In this document: positions 1-11,258 of the stretch, piece after piece
How positions within the stretch are numbered: position 1 is the stretch's first letter
Layout of the letters: every line of letters begins with the position of its first letter
DNA from: Aurifilum marmelostoma
Taxonomy: Eukaryota; Ascomycota; Sordariomycetes; Diaporthales; Cryphonectriaceae
DNA length: 64,000 nt
Assembly (NCBI GenBank): GCA_027559495.1
Contig: JAMXSV010000017.1
Location: forward strand, 930,001-994,000
Direction: 5' to 3'
The notes under the pieces: generated by a model
Told to the model about the DNA's origin: nothing
Databases searched by the model: none
What the model saw: only the letters and a program-made list of their open reading frames with translations
Program-made: the position numbers and the translations under genes

Positions 1-1815
1 GACAGCTTCGTCTGTGGGCTGCTAGCGGCCAGGCAGCCCTTGAGTCGGCAAACATCCTCCTTCTCAACACAGGCTCCGGCACGGTAGGAATCGAGACGCT
101 CAAAAATTTGGTTCTCCCAGGTATGTTGCCGTTCAACGCTACAGGACAGACGTGGAATTGCTGAGACTTAGCAGGCATCGGTCGCTTCACGATCATTGAT
201 GATGCTGTCGTCACCGAAGCCGATCTCGGCGTCAACTTCTTCCTTGACGAGTCTTGTCTTGGCAAGTCGAGAGCGCAGTCCTGCGCAGAGCTCCTCCTGG
301 AGTTAAACCCCGAGGTCCAAGGTGACTGGTTTCCCAGGAACCAGGTCAGTTTCTCATCTCTTTTCCAAGCAAGGTATTTCCGCGGAAGACCTCATCCGGC
401 TGACAATCATATGGGATAGGAGTCGTTGGACCTGGGCAAGGCGCTCTCGGAGGTGCCGACTTTCACCATGATCGTCTACACCTTGCCCATCCGCCCAGAT
501 GATCTGAAGGTCATCCAAGACTACGGCAGAAAGAACCTCACGCCGTTGGTTGCCGTCCACTCAGCAGGTCTCTACTCGTACTTTCGAGTGGCCCTACCTG
601 GCAGTTTTCCCATAGTTGACACACACCCAGACGAAACCGCCACAACTGATCTGCGACTGCTCTCACCATGGCCCGAGTTGCAGACTTTCGCCACTGATAT
701 GACAAAGGATATTGACACCATGGACGACCATGAGCATGGGCACTTGCCATTCGTGGTCATCTTGCTACACTTCCTTGGAAAGTGGAAGGATGCCCATGGA
801 GACTATCCAAGGAAGTATGCCGAGAAGACGGCATTCAGGAAGATGGTTGCAGCTGGTGCAAGAACTAACAATCCAGAGGGTGGCGAAGAGAACTTTGACG
901 AGGCGGTCGCTGCCGTTGTCAAGACTGTAGTGCCGTCCAACATACCATCGAGCCTGAGAGAGGTGTTTGACTACACCCACGACGATCCGGTAGGTCCTTG
1001 CCCCATTTGTCAGTCATCGAGTGTTCCAGTCGTTATTCTTGAGGTGCTAATGTGAGACTATCTAGATCGAGCAACAATCGAGCTTCTGGGTCATCGCCGA
1101 CGCGGTCAAGAAGTTCCAGGAGAGGCACGGCAGTTTGCCACTGCCTGGCAACGTACCAGACATGAAGGCACAGTCCAAGGTCTACATCCAGCTTCAAAAC
1201 ATATACAAGAACAAAGCTCGGCGGGATGTTGCCGAGGTGCTCGAAACGGCCAGGCAATTACCAGGTGGCGAAAATGTCGATCCTGATGAGGTGGAGCTCT
1301 TTTGCAAGAACGCTGCCTTCGTCAAGCTCGTCAACAATGGAGGTGCTGACGCTGATCGTCTGGCAAGGGTCACAGGTAGGTGTCAACACCCCCGCTGGGC
1401 ACCATTCCCGGCTCTGCAGGTCGCTTAATAGGTAAGGATCGCATGAGGTTGACTCACAAATGCAGGAGAGCAATTGGCTCAGGACGCACATGCGGAGGCC
1501 ATGATGTCGCCCCTCTCGCTCATCCCCATCTATCTTGCGCTTCTCGCGACGTCACACAACCCCCAGGCCTCCAAGGAAGAGATCTTGAAGGGCATCGGAT
1601 GTGTTGTTCCAGATGCCGCCAAAAATGGACGAGTGGCCAAGATAGCCGAGGAGGTAGCCCGTGCTGGTGGCGGAGAACTACACAACACATCCGCCTTGAC
1701 TGGTGGCATGGTGGCCCAGGAGATAATCAAGATCATCACCAAGCAGTATATACCTGTCGACAACACCTGTATTTTTGACGGTATCGGCAGCAGGTGCCAA
1801 GTGCTTCGCTTGTGA
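1..1815 (+). CDS. ULA1: NEDD8-activating enzyme E1 regulatory subunit (APP-BP1/ULA1), 5' end cut by window edge
   Basis: Adenylation-fold subunit that pairs with UBA3 to activate NEDD8/Rub1 for cullin neddylation in nucleus and cytosol. Exons: 1-120, 175-344, 420-989, 1066-1375, 1466-1815, reading from base 3 and giving about 505 residues, close to the family's usual 530, so only some ten N-terminal residues (the usual KYDR start) are missing. Visible signatures are QLRLWAASGQAALESANI near the start, GIGRFTIIDDAVV (ThiF-type nucleotide fold), LNPEVQGDW, a long helical middle region and the C-terminal GGMVAQEIIKIITKQYIPV followed by a short tail ending CQVLRL. Like other ULA1/AOS1-type subunits it shows no catalytic-cysteine domain. 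All four introns are GT-AG and keep frame. It could only be confused with the SUMO E1 subunit AOS1, but the long insert after the NQ-ESLDLGKALSEVPTF stretch favours ULA1. Confidence 0.93.
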
Positions 1816-4800
1816 GCCACGGCAAGGTCTAACGCGCGCCCTGCCTTGTCATGCTTCAATGCACAGAGGTTTCAGTGCCGGAGCAGCACGCTGCTTGCTG
1901 CCGGCCTCGCGGCTTCGGCTGAATCAGGGCTGGAGACAAGGAAGGACTGGTGGAGGGTACAGCTGAGCAGCTCCATGACCATGCTCATTGTACCCACGCA
2001 TGGATCTCTGGCCAGTGGGCGGTAGTCACTACGTCTTTCATCGCCCCCTTCGGGCCGCTGGCAGTTCGAAATCGGGCGCACCAAGAAGAGGGGGCATGTC
2101 TTCGGACCGCAGGTCCTAGCAATACTGCAACCCTGAGATCGTTGTATGCACAGGTAGGGCGGTTACTCCGAGATAGTGGGGTCGCAAGGTCGGGGAATCA
2201 AGTCAGAATCCAAGTTCAGATCCAATTCTCCCCATCTTTGTTTGAGCTGCGTTGCATACGCGGCTATAGACAGTCGCACAAGGCTCTCTACCCATGTGCC
2301 ACCATACACGTCCGCTGTGTACCTGGTAACATATCACTGACATTGCAACAGTTCGAGCGCAGACATGCATTCACAAAAACCACTGTTCAGACTGAGAGCC
2401 TTTTTGCGATGTCGCAAAGTACGGCATGCTGTGTACATAGCAGCCGACTCGTGATTGGTTCAAGCTGCATGGTCAAAAAATTGACTGGAAGAGCAACACG
2501 GGAGTCATTCGATGGATCATCATCGGGCTCTCTGAAACCAGGTCTGTCTACAGCCCGTGTAGGAAAAGAACAGGCTCAGTGAATGAATGCTAAAGTGTTG
2601 TGTAGTGTTCTACTATCCGAAGGTCATAACCAGTGCTGCAGGTATTGCCGGTGCGAACAGGCAAGTGTCACGTTCAGGTTGGCTTGAAAATGGGCGAGAC
2701 TGGACATTCTCATCAACGGACCTCAGGCCACCAGCGTTACAGGAATTCATTCATCGTGCAAGTACACACTGTAAGGGGGTAATTTTGCTGACAGGCGGGG
2801 ATGGCCCTGCTTAGCTGCGCAGGCCCACTGTATGTGTGGATGTCTGCTAGGTTACCCCAAACTATGCAGACTTCTGGAGCATGAACTACAAGCCTTGTCG
2901 TGGGCAAATGAAGGCGTGGATCCCCTGGCTCTTCATTGGAGGACCGCATTCAAGCATCCGGCGCCTGCAGGTTTTCCCAAGGAATATGCCGTGGCGCATG
3001 TCGTGCCGCGTTCTTCCAAGACGTGGAACAAAATTGTGCAGGTGCGGAAACAATCTTTCCAAATTGCAAGGCTTGCAGAAAATGTTGTACTGATGACGCG
3101 TTAAGCCTTCTGGGCCACGAACGGGGCGACAGCAAACACAGAGGGAAAACTAGACAAGATGTAACATGTATCGAGCGGGGGCATGCTTCGGTCAACTGCG
3201 TGCCCTCCATCTCAGTACCCCAAAGGTCGCCTAGCAGAGGATCGTCATGTCGTCGGATGCGGCCACCTGCACCTCGTGGACATGTGGACACACAAAATCT
3301 TATGCTGGTGAGACTGCATCAGGAAGCTCTGCCCGTCTGCCGAGCCCTGGGACTCTGGGGCAGTCCAGAAGGTCCCCACTCGTCCGGCCCATTCCCGTCT
3401 ATCAGCCGTCGAGGTCGATTAGCCAGCGGCGGTTCCCTCGCTTGGCGACTGCATGTCTGCGGGTAGACGCGCTGCCAACCCCGCCTCTACTATGTACTAT
3501 GTACCAAGTAGCACGCAGCATAGTACACGGTAGGATGGATCCCAACCATGCGCAGAGGCGGAGACTACAAGGACCCCTCGAAGAAGCGGGTGACAAAGCT
3601 CCTCGAATGATATCTGTCAAGTCAACAGAGGGTGGCTCATCAGGCACTTGAATGGGTAGACTATTCAAGTCGCCTAAATTCCACCTGCTCCGTCAGGTTC
3701 CACCCCATTCTCTACTTCTGCATGCTCGAACCTGCGCACTCACTGGTGAGCAACCTGTTGACCCAGTCGGCTACGCGTTCCTCCGACGTGCTAATCCACG
3801 GCTCTACTTGTGCGTCGAGCAGCACGACCACATGAGATGTCACGTTCATATTTTCCTGCTTGGGCAGGCCAGTGCATATCTGATACAGCCAGCGCCCTAA
3901 ATGGGCAAATACTCCAGGGACGTGGAGGTGGACTCATGCTGTCCATGTTCACACCCTGGTTTTGAATGATGACACGCGAGGCGACGTATCATATGGCCAC
4001 TGAACTCGATCCGGCCTCGAGCAGGATACATCTCAATTGCAGGACCTCGACTTCCTAATGGGATTAGAAAGCCCTCTGAGAGATGCTTTCGGCCGGGCTC
4101 AACGCGTGGGGGAGTTAACTGCAATCGTGACTGGCCAGCTGGCTATGCATGCACACATATGAGTTGTGGGTGGTATCGCTTCAGTATGTGCCCACCTTCC
4201 CCTGGCCCTCTCCCTCCCTCCAAACGCCTGCAGGTCCAGAGACCCATCCATGGCCGGTACTGGTCGAACGGACAGCAGCCTGCCAAGCCGCTATCGTCAT
4301 CAGTCCGTCGTCTGCAAGCGAACACGTGAGACGACATTATACCGTCTATGTATATCGTAACGCCAGAGAGAATGTGGAGTATGTGGCGGGCCGCCACTGG
4401 CGGCAGAGAACGGAGGGTAAGTAGCAGAACGGCCCAAATGCTACCCTCCACAACCAACGCAGGGGAACTCAGGCAGCCACATGGGCCCTCGCCTCGATGT
4501 ATGTCGATCCAGCTGCCCTGCCGACCTATCAATGGCCATCTTGACACTACCTCCTGGCGCCAGCGGAATATGCGGGGTGAGAAAGAGATCATTGACACCA
4601 CGCTGAGCAACGACCAAAGTCGAGGTTGATGGTGTCAAGGCCGGCGGCGGAGGCGTTGAGTCTCCTTCAATCAAGTATCTCTCTCTTTCTCTCTTTCTCC
4701 TTGTGTCTTGGTCTCCCGATGGATGGGCAGGCTGACATGGAGAAGCAGCTGGTTGAAGGAGGTAGAGGCCATAGAGCTGAGCCTGCCATGCCTCGGTCTC

Positions 4801-6345
4801 GAAGGTGCAGCCAGAGCCCGAAAGCTTGCGTGGGCGACTGGTGAGAAGCTGGAAGCGAGCCTGTTATTTCTGAGAGACGCTAGCGGCAAAGCGACGTATC
4901 AAAACATTGGGTCACGAGACAGAGCCTCAGGGCCGAGATGCCACTACAAAGGAATAAGTACTCCCTGCAAGCCGCTGTGCAAAGGCTGGTAGGCGAACCA
5001 GTCAAACCGGTGCTGGTGATATTATCCTACCGCACATGGCCCAAAGACCCTGACAAAACCTGCCCAAGGCGCATCTAGTGTCCAGCAAAAGCAACAATGG
5101 TAGGCATCTCGGGCGGGCAGGAAGTGTGCCACTTAATATCTGATGGTCCACTATCAAGCCGTCACCGGAAATTAACGGTTCGCCTTTCACAGCTCTCAAC
5201 GAATCAGTCGAGTGATCATGACGCTTTCAACCGGCAAAACCTCTCTCTTTCCAGACCTGGCGTTACTTGGTGGGAGGCGGGAGGCGAGTCGATTCTGTCA
5301 TTTTTCACGGCCTCATGCGGACTAGAGAGAATATGGAGGTGCGCCACCGATCGGCGCAGCATCGCGGACTTTTGCTGGCTGATCTTGCTTTGTTTTTTTT
5401 TTGGTCTCATTGTTGGTCTCCTGCCCACGAAGTGCCGTGTCACGCCCTTCCAGCCAGCCAGCCCAGTCTCGCCTCCGACCTGCGTTTCTGATTGAGCCCT
5501 GGGCAGCAGCAGAGGCGGAGGCAGGAACAGCGGCTCAGCTGGAGATGGCCGTCGTCCTAGGTCACAGATCTTAGGAGAGCAGGGTTCAGCCAACGCGGGG
5601 TAGGCTCGAGAGAGATCCGAGAGATCCTCATACCAGTCGATCGTATTGGCCGTGACCTCACCTCACCCTTTCAGGTCTGTCTTGTTGGCATGTTTCAAGA
5701 ACGACGAGACTAGGTACTAACGGCTCCACGAGAGCAATATCCGAGCCTGCAAGCGAGGTGCTTGTTCGAAATTTCGTCTGCCCCTCCCCCCCCCCCTTTT
5801 ACACCATACGACGGGAGGGCTAGCAGGGGGACCTAAAGTACGAGTGTGGACGCCAGATATTCACACCCCACACCCTTTAGGAATAAGGTTAAGGTTACTC
5901 GTCACATAACTTGGGCGAATAGCCGAGCAAGCCCCTGTCTGGTTGGTCCATGCCGCTCAACTCTGGTACAGCCGATGCAGTCTGATCTGTTCCTGACCTG
6001 ACTGAAGCTCGAGTGAGGGACCGGCCCCCCTTCCATCCCTCCTCGGCCCTGTGCCTCAGCACAGATTTGGAGCTACTCTGGTTGATCCCCCTCATTCAAC
6101 CCTTGACAGATCAACACCAGGGTTCTCTTGCCCTGCCGGCCGACACATCATCACCTGGCCCTGGCCTGCTGGCTTAGCCCCCGGTCTCTCCAGGCTTTCT
6201 GGACCTTCAAGCCGATACATTTGAGGTACCATGCAGTACAGTCGCTAGCTGCATGGTCCCCTCCCCTACACCCTTCTTCTCTCGGCTTTTGTGGGCGGAG
6301 TACCTGACGATCGCCACGGCTCGCCGGAACCAGTGAGGTATACCA

Positions 6346-6560
6346 CATGTTTCCCTCTCTTTTCTCACCTTCTTTTTCTTTTCCTAAGCGACTGCTTTTT
6401 TATCATTATTGCTATCATTTTTCGCTTCTTCTGACCCACACCCTATACAATTTCTCCATACCTCTCCTTTCCCCTGCTTCTAGGTCTGTTGCTCGTTCGA
6501 GGCTTTTTACGTCCGGTGCCGTCTCTCTCTCCCTCCCTCCCTCCCTCCCTCTCCCTCTCT
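6346..6560 (+). promoter_or_regulatory. Pyrimidine-rich tract, likely core promoter/5' leader of the downstream Zn2Cys6 gene
   Basis: A CT-rich stretch with a (TCCC)n block around 6530-6552. Such CT tracts commonly precede transcription starts in filamentous fungi. If so, the leader to the ATG at 7635 would be about 1.1-1.2 kb and would include several ATGs upstream of the CDS. This is inference from composition only. Confidence 0.35.
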
Positions 6561-7286
6561 GGCCCCCACCCCTTTCTGTGATTCCTCCTTTACTTATTCA
6601 TGGGAACAAAACAACCAAAATTACCCCCCAAAAATCCGAAATGCTGAAGATGGACCATGTATTCATATAGCTGACGAGTTGTACAGCTCACGGACAGAAT
6701 TCTTGCCCTGAGTCCTGCTATTAAGTGGTGGGGCATTTTCCGGTTTGTTAGGTTCTGTCATGCGGTTCAGAACTCTGGTCGAGCTGTTTATTTCGAACGG
6801 CTCCTAAGCCGTGGTATGGACCTGGCCCCCTCCCCTCCCCCCTCTACTAGTACTTACTTTTCCGTTGGTCCTTGTCAATGCCTTGCCTCGTCAAAGGGTC
6901 TCGCTGCCACATTGGCCCAGTAATGCATGTGCCTCTGTGCCCATCACCCCCTCTCCTGAGGCTACACTACACCACACCCACCCTTTTTGCCTGGTAGCCC
7001 ACCAATGGGCGTGGGTGGCTCTCTTGTTGTACCCACTTCATCTACTTCTGCGTCCCTACCCTTGCATACAAGCATCAAAAGATGGTCCACCTGCCCTGAT
7101 ACTATACCCCTCCCACAGGCGTTGCCAGCCAGCTTTTTGTCAATCTTCTTGGGCGGGCTGGAGCAACAGCCGGCGGTACGATCAACCAAGCTGTGCAGTC
7201 ACATTTTCTACCCACATCAGTAGCCCCATACCTGCAATTCCCCAAGTGGTGGGCCATCATCTGCATACATACAAGCAGTGAGTGGG

Positions 7287-7322
7287 TGGCAATATATATG
7301 TATATATGTATATATTATATAT
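7287..7322. repeat. TATATGTA-type AT-rich simple repeat
   Basis: Alternating TA/TG dinucleotides (ATATATATGTATATATG) about 310 bp upstream of the Zn2Cys6 start codon; low-complexity tract with no other feature visible. Confidence 0.7.
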
Positions 7323-7603
7323 TCATTCCTTGATCCCCCCCATCCTCGTCGCCTCTCCCCGGTCTGGAACTCGGGCAATTCTTTCTTGATGAGAAGACTC
7401 CTCCCTTGATGTGAACTTTGTCCATACACCATATCCTATATCAACACGGGGGAGCGTTCTTGTACATACTATACCTTTTCATCATTTCATCACTGTACAT
7501 GTGCTGTGTTATATCCAAGGCGACGTCTCCTTAGGCTAGCCTTGTATCTTCCTTGTTTTGCATACCTCTATTCATCATCATCTTTTTGAAAACGTGTACA
7601 CTG

Positions 7604-7630
7604 CTGCTGCTGCTGCTGCTACTACTACTA
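7604..7630 (+). repeat. (CTG)n(CTA)n trinucleotide repeat just before a start codon
   Basis: Consecutive CTG then CTA triplets end five bases before the ATG at 7635. The tract is in the 5' leader, not in the reading frame, so it is not an N-terminal polyamino-acid run. Confidence 0.75.
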
Positions 7631-7634
7631 CACC

Positions 7635-10218
7635 ATGGCACCAACTATCACAATCGCCTCGCAGGGCGGCATGTTTCATACATTTCAGGGTGTCACTCCC
7701 AGAAAGCCGGCCGCGGAACCGCAGGAGAATCCAAAGACCACAACCAGCACAACAGCCAAGAGGATAACAACACCACATGCATGTGCTGAGTGCAAGCGTC
7801 GCAAGATGTGAGTACCTGTTTCTTTTTGTACGCCCAATTAACTCTCTCTCGCGTATGGGACGCGTTTCGATTGACTCTGTGCACTCTTTCGTAGTCGATG
7901 CGATGGACAGCAGCCTTGCGGCCAGTGTCTTTCCAGTCGCGCTCCTAAGCGTTGCTTCTACGACAAGCACCGCCAAAGGGTGATCCCGTCAAGGAAGTAA
8001 GTCGACACCTTCCGGCTCCTGATCATTTTCTGGTGGTGGGCCAGCCGATACTAAACCGTAACAAAGGACACTGGAAGCCCTGTCTCAGTCTCTGGAAGAA
8101 TGCCGATCCATCCTGAAGCGACTGTACCCCAACCATGACGTCCAGGCACTCCTGCCACTGTCTCAGAACGACCTCCTCAACCTTTTGGACCGACCAGGCA
8201 ACGAGGCCTTAGGAGGACTGCCGTCACCCCCGCTGACATCACCATTCCCCGGCGACCTGGACTCACCCGTCTGCCCATCCACAACCGAGAGCCTCTGCGG
8301 CCTGGAACAGCTTCCGGCGCGGAACACAGAGTGGGACGAGGAGAGGAGAGTGAGAGACCCCATCCCGGCAGAGGCCGATGACGTGAACGCCCTGTCTCTG
8401 TCTGTCGACCGTCAGACCTCGTACCTGGGGGCGTCATCGATCAAGGCCGCCCTGATGGTCATGCTCAAGGTCCAGCCCCAGCTGAGGAGCGCCCTGAGCG
8501 CGCCGCTGAGCACCTCGGAGGTGCCACACAGCTTTCCTGCGGCGCGGACCAAGCCGAACACCCAGAAGGACCCGCAGCGGATACCGTGGTCCTGGAAGGG
8601 ACAGACACTGATCGACGCATACTTCAGGAGGATCCACGTGTTCATCCCGATGCTGGATGAGACGTCCTTCAGGGCCGACTACCTGGAGGGACAGCGGTTC
8701 GACGCACCCTGGCTTGCACTGCTCAATATGGTGTTTGCGATGGGCAGCATTGTGGCCATGAAATCCGACGACTACAACCACATCAACTACTACAACCGGG
8801 CCATGGAGCACCTGCCGCTGGATGCCTTTGGGAGCAGCCACATCGAGACAGTGCAGGCTCTTGCCATCATCGGCGGCTACTACCTGCACTACATCAACAG
8901 GCCCAATATGGCCAATGCCGTGCTGGGCGGGACCATCAGGATGGCCAGCGCCCTGGGCCTCCACAGGGAGAGCCTGGCACAGAGCACAAACGACGTGGCT
9001 GCTGCCGAAACCCGGAGACGCACATGGTGGAGTCTGTTCTGCCTCGACACATGGGCCACCACGACGATGGGTCGTCCGTCCTTTGGCCGCTGGGGCCCCG
9101 CTGTGAACATCCGCGCCCCCGAGTTCGGGGTGAACACCTCACGGGACTCATCTCAGCACGCAGGCATCCTGCCGCTGGTGGAGAACATCAAGTTCTGCAA
9201 GATCGCCACCTCCATCCAGGATATGCTCGCCGTCGCACCTCTGCTCACCACCGACGACCGCCACAACCTGGACGGCCAGCTGGTCAGCTGGTACAGCAGC
9301 CTGCCCTGGCTGCTCAGGACCACAGACCCGTGCGCAGAGCCGCTCTACATTGCGCGGTGCATCATCAAGTGGCGCTACCAGAACCTGCGCATGCTCATCC
9401 ACCGCCCTGTGCTGCTCAGCCTGGCCAGCAGCAACGCCACGTCCGCTACCGAGGCCGACATCGCCGCCGTGGAGATGTGCCGCGAGCTGGCCAAGCACAC
9501 GGTGGACGACATTGCGCGCGAGTGGAGCCGCAACCAGATGTCTGGCTGGAATGCCGCCTGGTTCCTCTACCAGGCGGCCATGGTTCCGCTCGTGAGCATC
9601 TTCTGGCAGTGGAACAGCCCGCGCGTGCCCGACTGGCACAAGCAGATTGATACCATTATCGAGCTGCTCGAGGCTATGGAGGACTGGTCGCTGGCGGCTC
9701 GGCGCAGTCGTGAGGTGGTGACCCGCATGTACGAGGCGAGCCGGACCATCGCCCAGACGCGTGGTGCAGGAGGGCGGGCCGAGGGGGACGGGGAGGAGGC
9801 TACGACATCATCCCTCAGCCCGACGTCACTGCACAGCTTCATCTCACAGCAGCATCATGCCCACCATCCTCATGCTCATCACCACCAGGACATTAGCGGG
9901 CTCTTTGCAACATCACCACCCGGTTCCTGCGGCGACCAGCTGATGTCCCCCATCGGCCTGGACGGGCCTGAGGGCGTGTCCATGATGGGTATGCTGGACC
10001 AGCAGGGCCTGCTGCTCGACCCAGAGGGCATGTACTGGACCTCGCAGGCCGCGGAGGAGCTGGGCCTGGACCCGTATCCGGCTGTGCCTGGTACAGGTGG
10101 AGCAGGGCCTGATGGTGGGATGGGAGGAGGGGCGGGCATGGGTTCCCTGGACTACAACCTGCTGACGACTGGACAACACCCCGGTGCGCTGGAAGCTGGA
10201 TACCCATTTGTACACTGA
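7635..10218 (+). CDS. Zn(II)2Cys6 transcription factor with fungal-specific regulatory (fungal_trans) domain
   Basis: Nuclear DNA-binding regulator, 808 aa from exons 7635-7807, 7895-7996 and 8067-10218 (introns 87 and 70 bp, all GT-AG, frame kept). The binuclear zinc cluster is canonical: Cys50, 53, 60, 66, 69, 78 with C-x2-C-x6-C-x5-C-x2-C-x8-C spacing, followed by a basic linker (DKHRQRVIPSRK) and a leucine-containing dimerisation helix. The first intron splits the cluster, a common arrangement in this family. The middle region (about residues 245-600; WSWKGQTLIDAYFRRIHVF, then ALGLHRES and RRRTWWSLFCLDTWATTTMGRPS) is a typical fungal_trans domain. The C-terminus is His-rich (alternating His/Ala near 9855-9890) and Gly/Met-rich, like an activation region. 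The ATG was chosen because it is the first in frame and sits in CACCATGGC. The cluster and linker recall CTF1-beta/FarB-like regulators, but I am not sure enough to name it. Confidence 0.9.
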
Positions 10219-10600
10219 GAAGAATGTGACTGGCATGGATGGTCCCGATGGGATGGTGTGCGGGCGTGAAACGACGAAACGCAGCCTTGAATTTTTTCTT
10301 TTTTTTTCTTTTTCTTTTTTTCTTTTTTCCTTTTTTTTCTCTCTTTTTTTCGCTCACCCACCCACCTTTTTACCCCAAGATTGACATATCATGTCTATTT
10401 TCTTTGGTGGCCTTTACGATTCTTATTCGCTTTTCTTGTTCTTTTTCTGGTACTGACGGGAATCTCGGGACTGGTTCTTCCTGTGTGATGGTGTGTATAT
10501 ATCCCATGAAGGACAGCAGAATGGTTGGGCGGGACAGTCTGTTCATGATGTGACGAATTAACCCACCCCCCCCCCCAACCACCAAACCAAAAAAGAAAGA
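10219..10600 (+). other. 3' flank of the Zn2Cys6 gene: T-rich tract and C12 run
   Basis: A (T)nC tract at 10290-10352 follows the stop codon by about 70 bp and probably lies in the 3' UTR; a C12 run lies at 10565-10576. No gene is seen here. Confidence 0.5.
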
Positions 10601-10802
10601 AAAATAACCTTTGGCTGGAGATCCATTTGCCCTTTCCTCTATTTCTCTTCTTTTTGTTCTTCTCAATTGTTTACTTTTACAAAAGCGGGACACAAGTCCA
10701 GGAAGTGGGAGATGGGGTGGGATTACAAAGTCATCTGCAGTGTGGTTTCAGGAAACAAACCCGCATGAGTTTCTAGTCCTTGTCGAGTTTCGAATGAAAG
10801 AA

Positions 10803-10824
10803 AGAGAGAGAGACAGAGAGAGAG
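10803..10824. repeat. (GA)n microsatellite
   Basis: GA dinucleotide repeat with one CA interruption, followed by a short GC alternation (10825-10831). Confidence 0.8.
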
Positions 10825-11223
10825 CGCGCGCACAATTCAAGATGAGAAACCAGTACGCAGACTGTTCTCTGGTTCGGAATAAGCCGCCCATGCCTTTTTC
10901 CGCGAGTCAAGAATTGAACAGCAGGCACATGAGACGAGTCGCACTGGAGGGGTGGTGTGGGTGTGATTGCGTGAATCCCCCCTCCCTTCCCTCCTACCCA
11001 CCCACACCCCCCCTCCTTGAGAGACAGTCCAGCCACGTCACATGCAACCATTCCGCCTCTCGAGCATTACAGTCAGCCCCTGCGTTTATGGCAGCACAGG
11101 AGAGCCCGATCGATCTGCACAGGTACATTTTCTTTGGGCTAGGACGAGTTCGAGAAAGCCAACCACTCTTCCCCAGTGTCATGGGAGATGCAGGTCCGAG
11201 AGCAACACACATACATGCACCCT

Positions 11224-11258
11224 CTCACTCACTCACTCACACACACACACACACACAC
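11224..11258. repeat. (ACTC)n-(AC)n microsatellite
   Basis: Four ACTC units run into about nine AC units; a simple-sequence repeat in an intergenic stretch. Confidence 0.85.

Larger units (their letters stand above)
1816..7634. other. 5.8-kb intergenic region, no supportable gene
   Basis: No ORF here has conserved-looking composition, plausible splice structure or a recognisable domain; the longest open stretches are short, overlap on both strands and often lack an ATG. The part from about 6346 onward is strongly pyrimidine-rich on the + strand and probably belongs to the promoter and long 5' leader of the transcription factor that starts at 7635. A C11 run lies at 5786-5796. Confidence 0.6.

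Noticed and set aside
1950..2582. 210-codon open frame on the + strand after ULA1
   Set aside because: No domain, no clear start context, mixed composition and no splice logic; best explained as chance.
7287..7322. Replication origin or centromere-like element
   Set aside because: Only a short AT simple repeat; nothing else supports an origin.
8822..9650. Long opposite-strand and alternate-frame ORFs within the Zn2Cys6 gene
   Set aside because: Shadows of a GC-rich coding region; the main frame carries the fungal_trans motifs.
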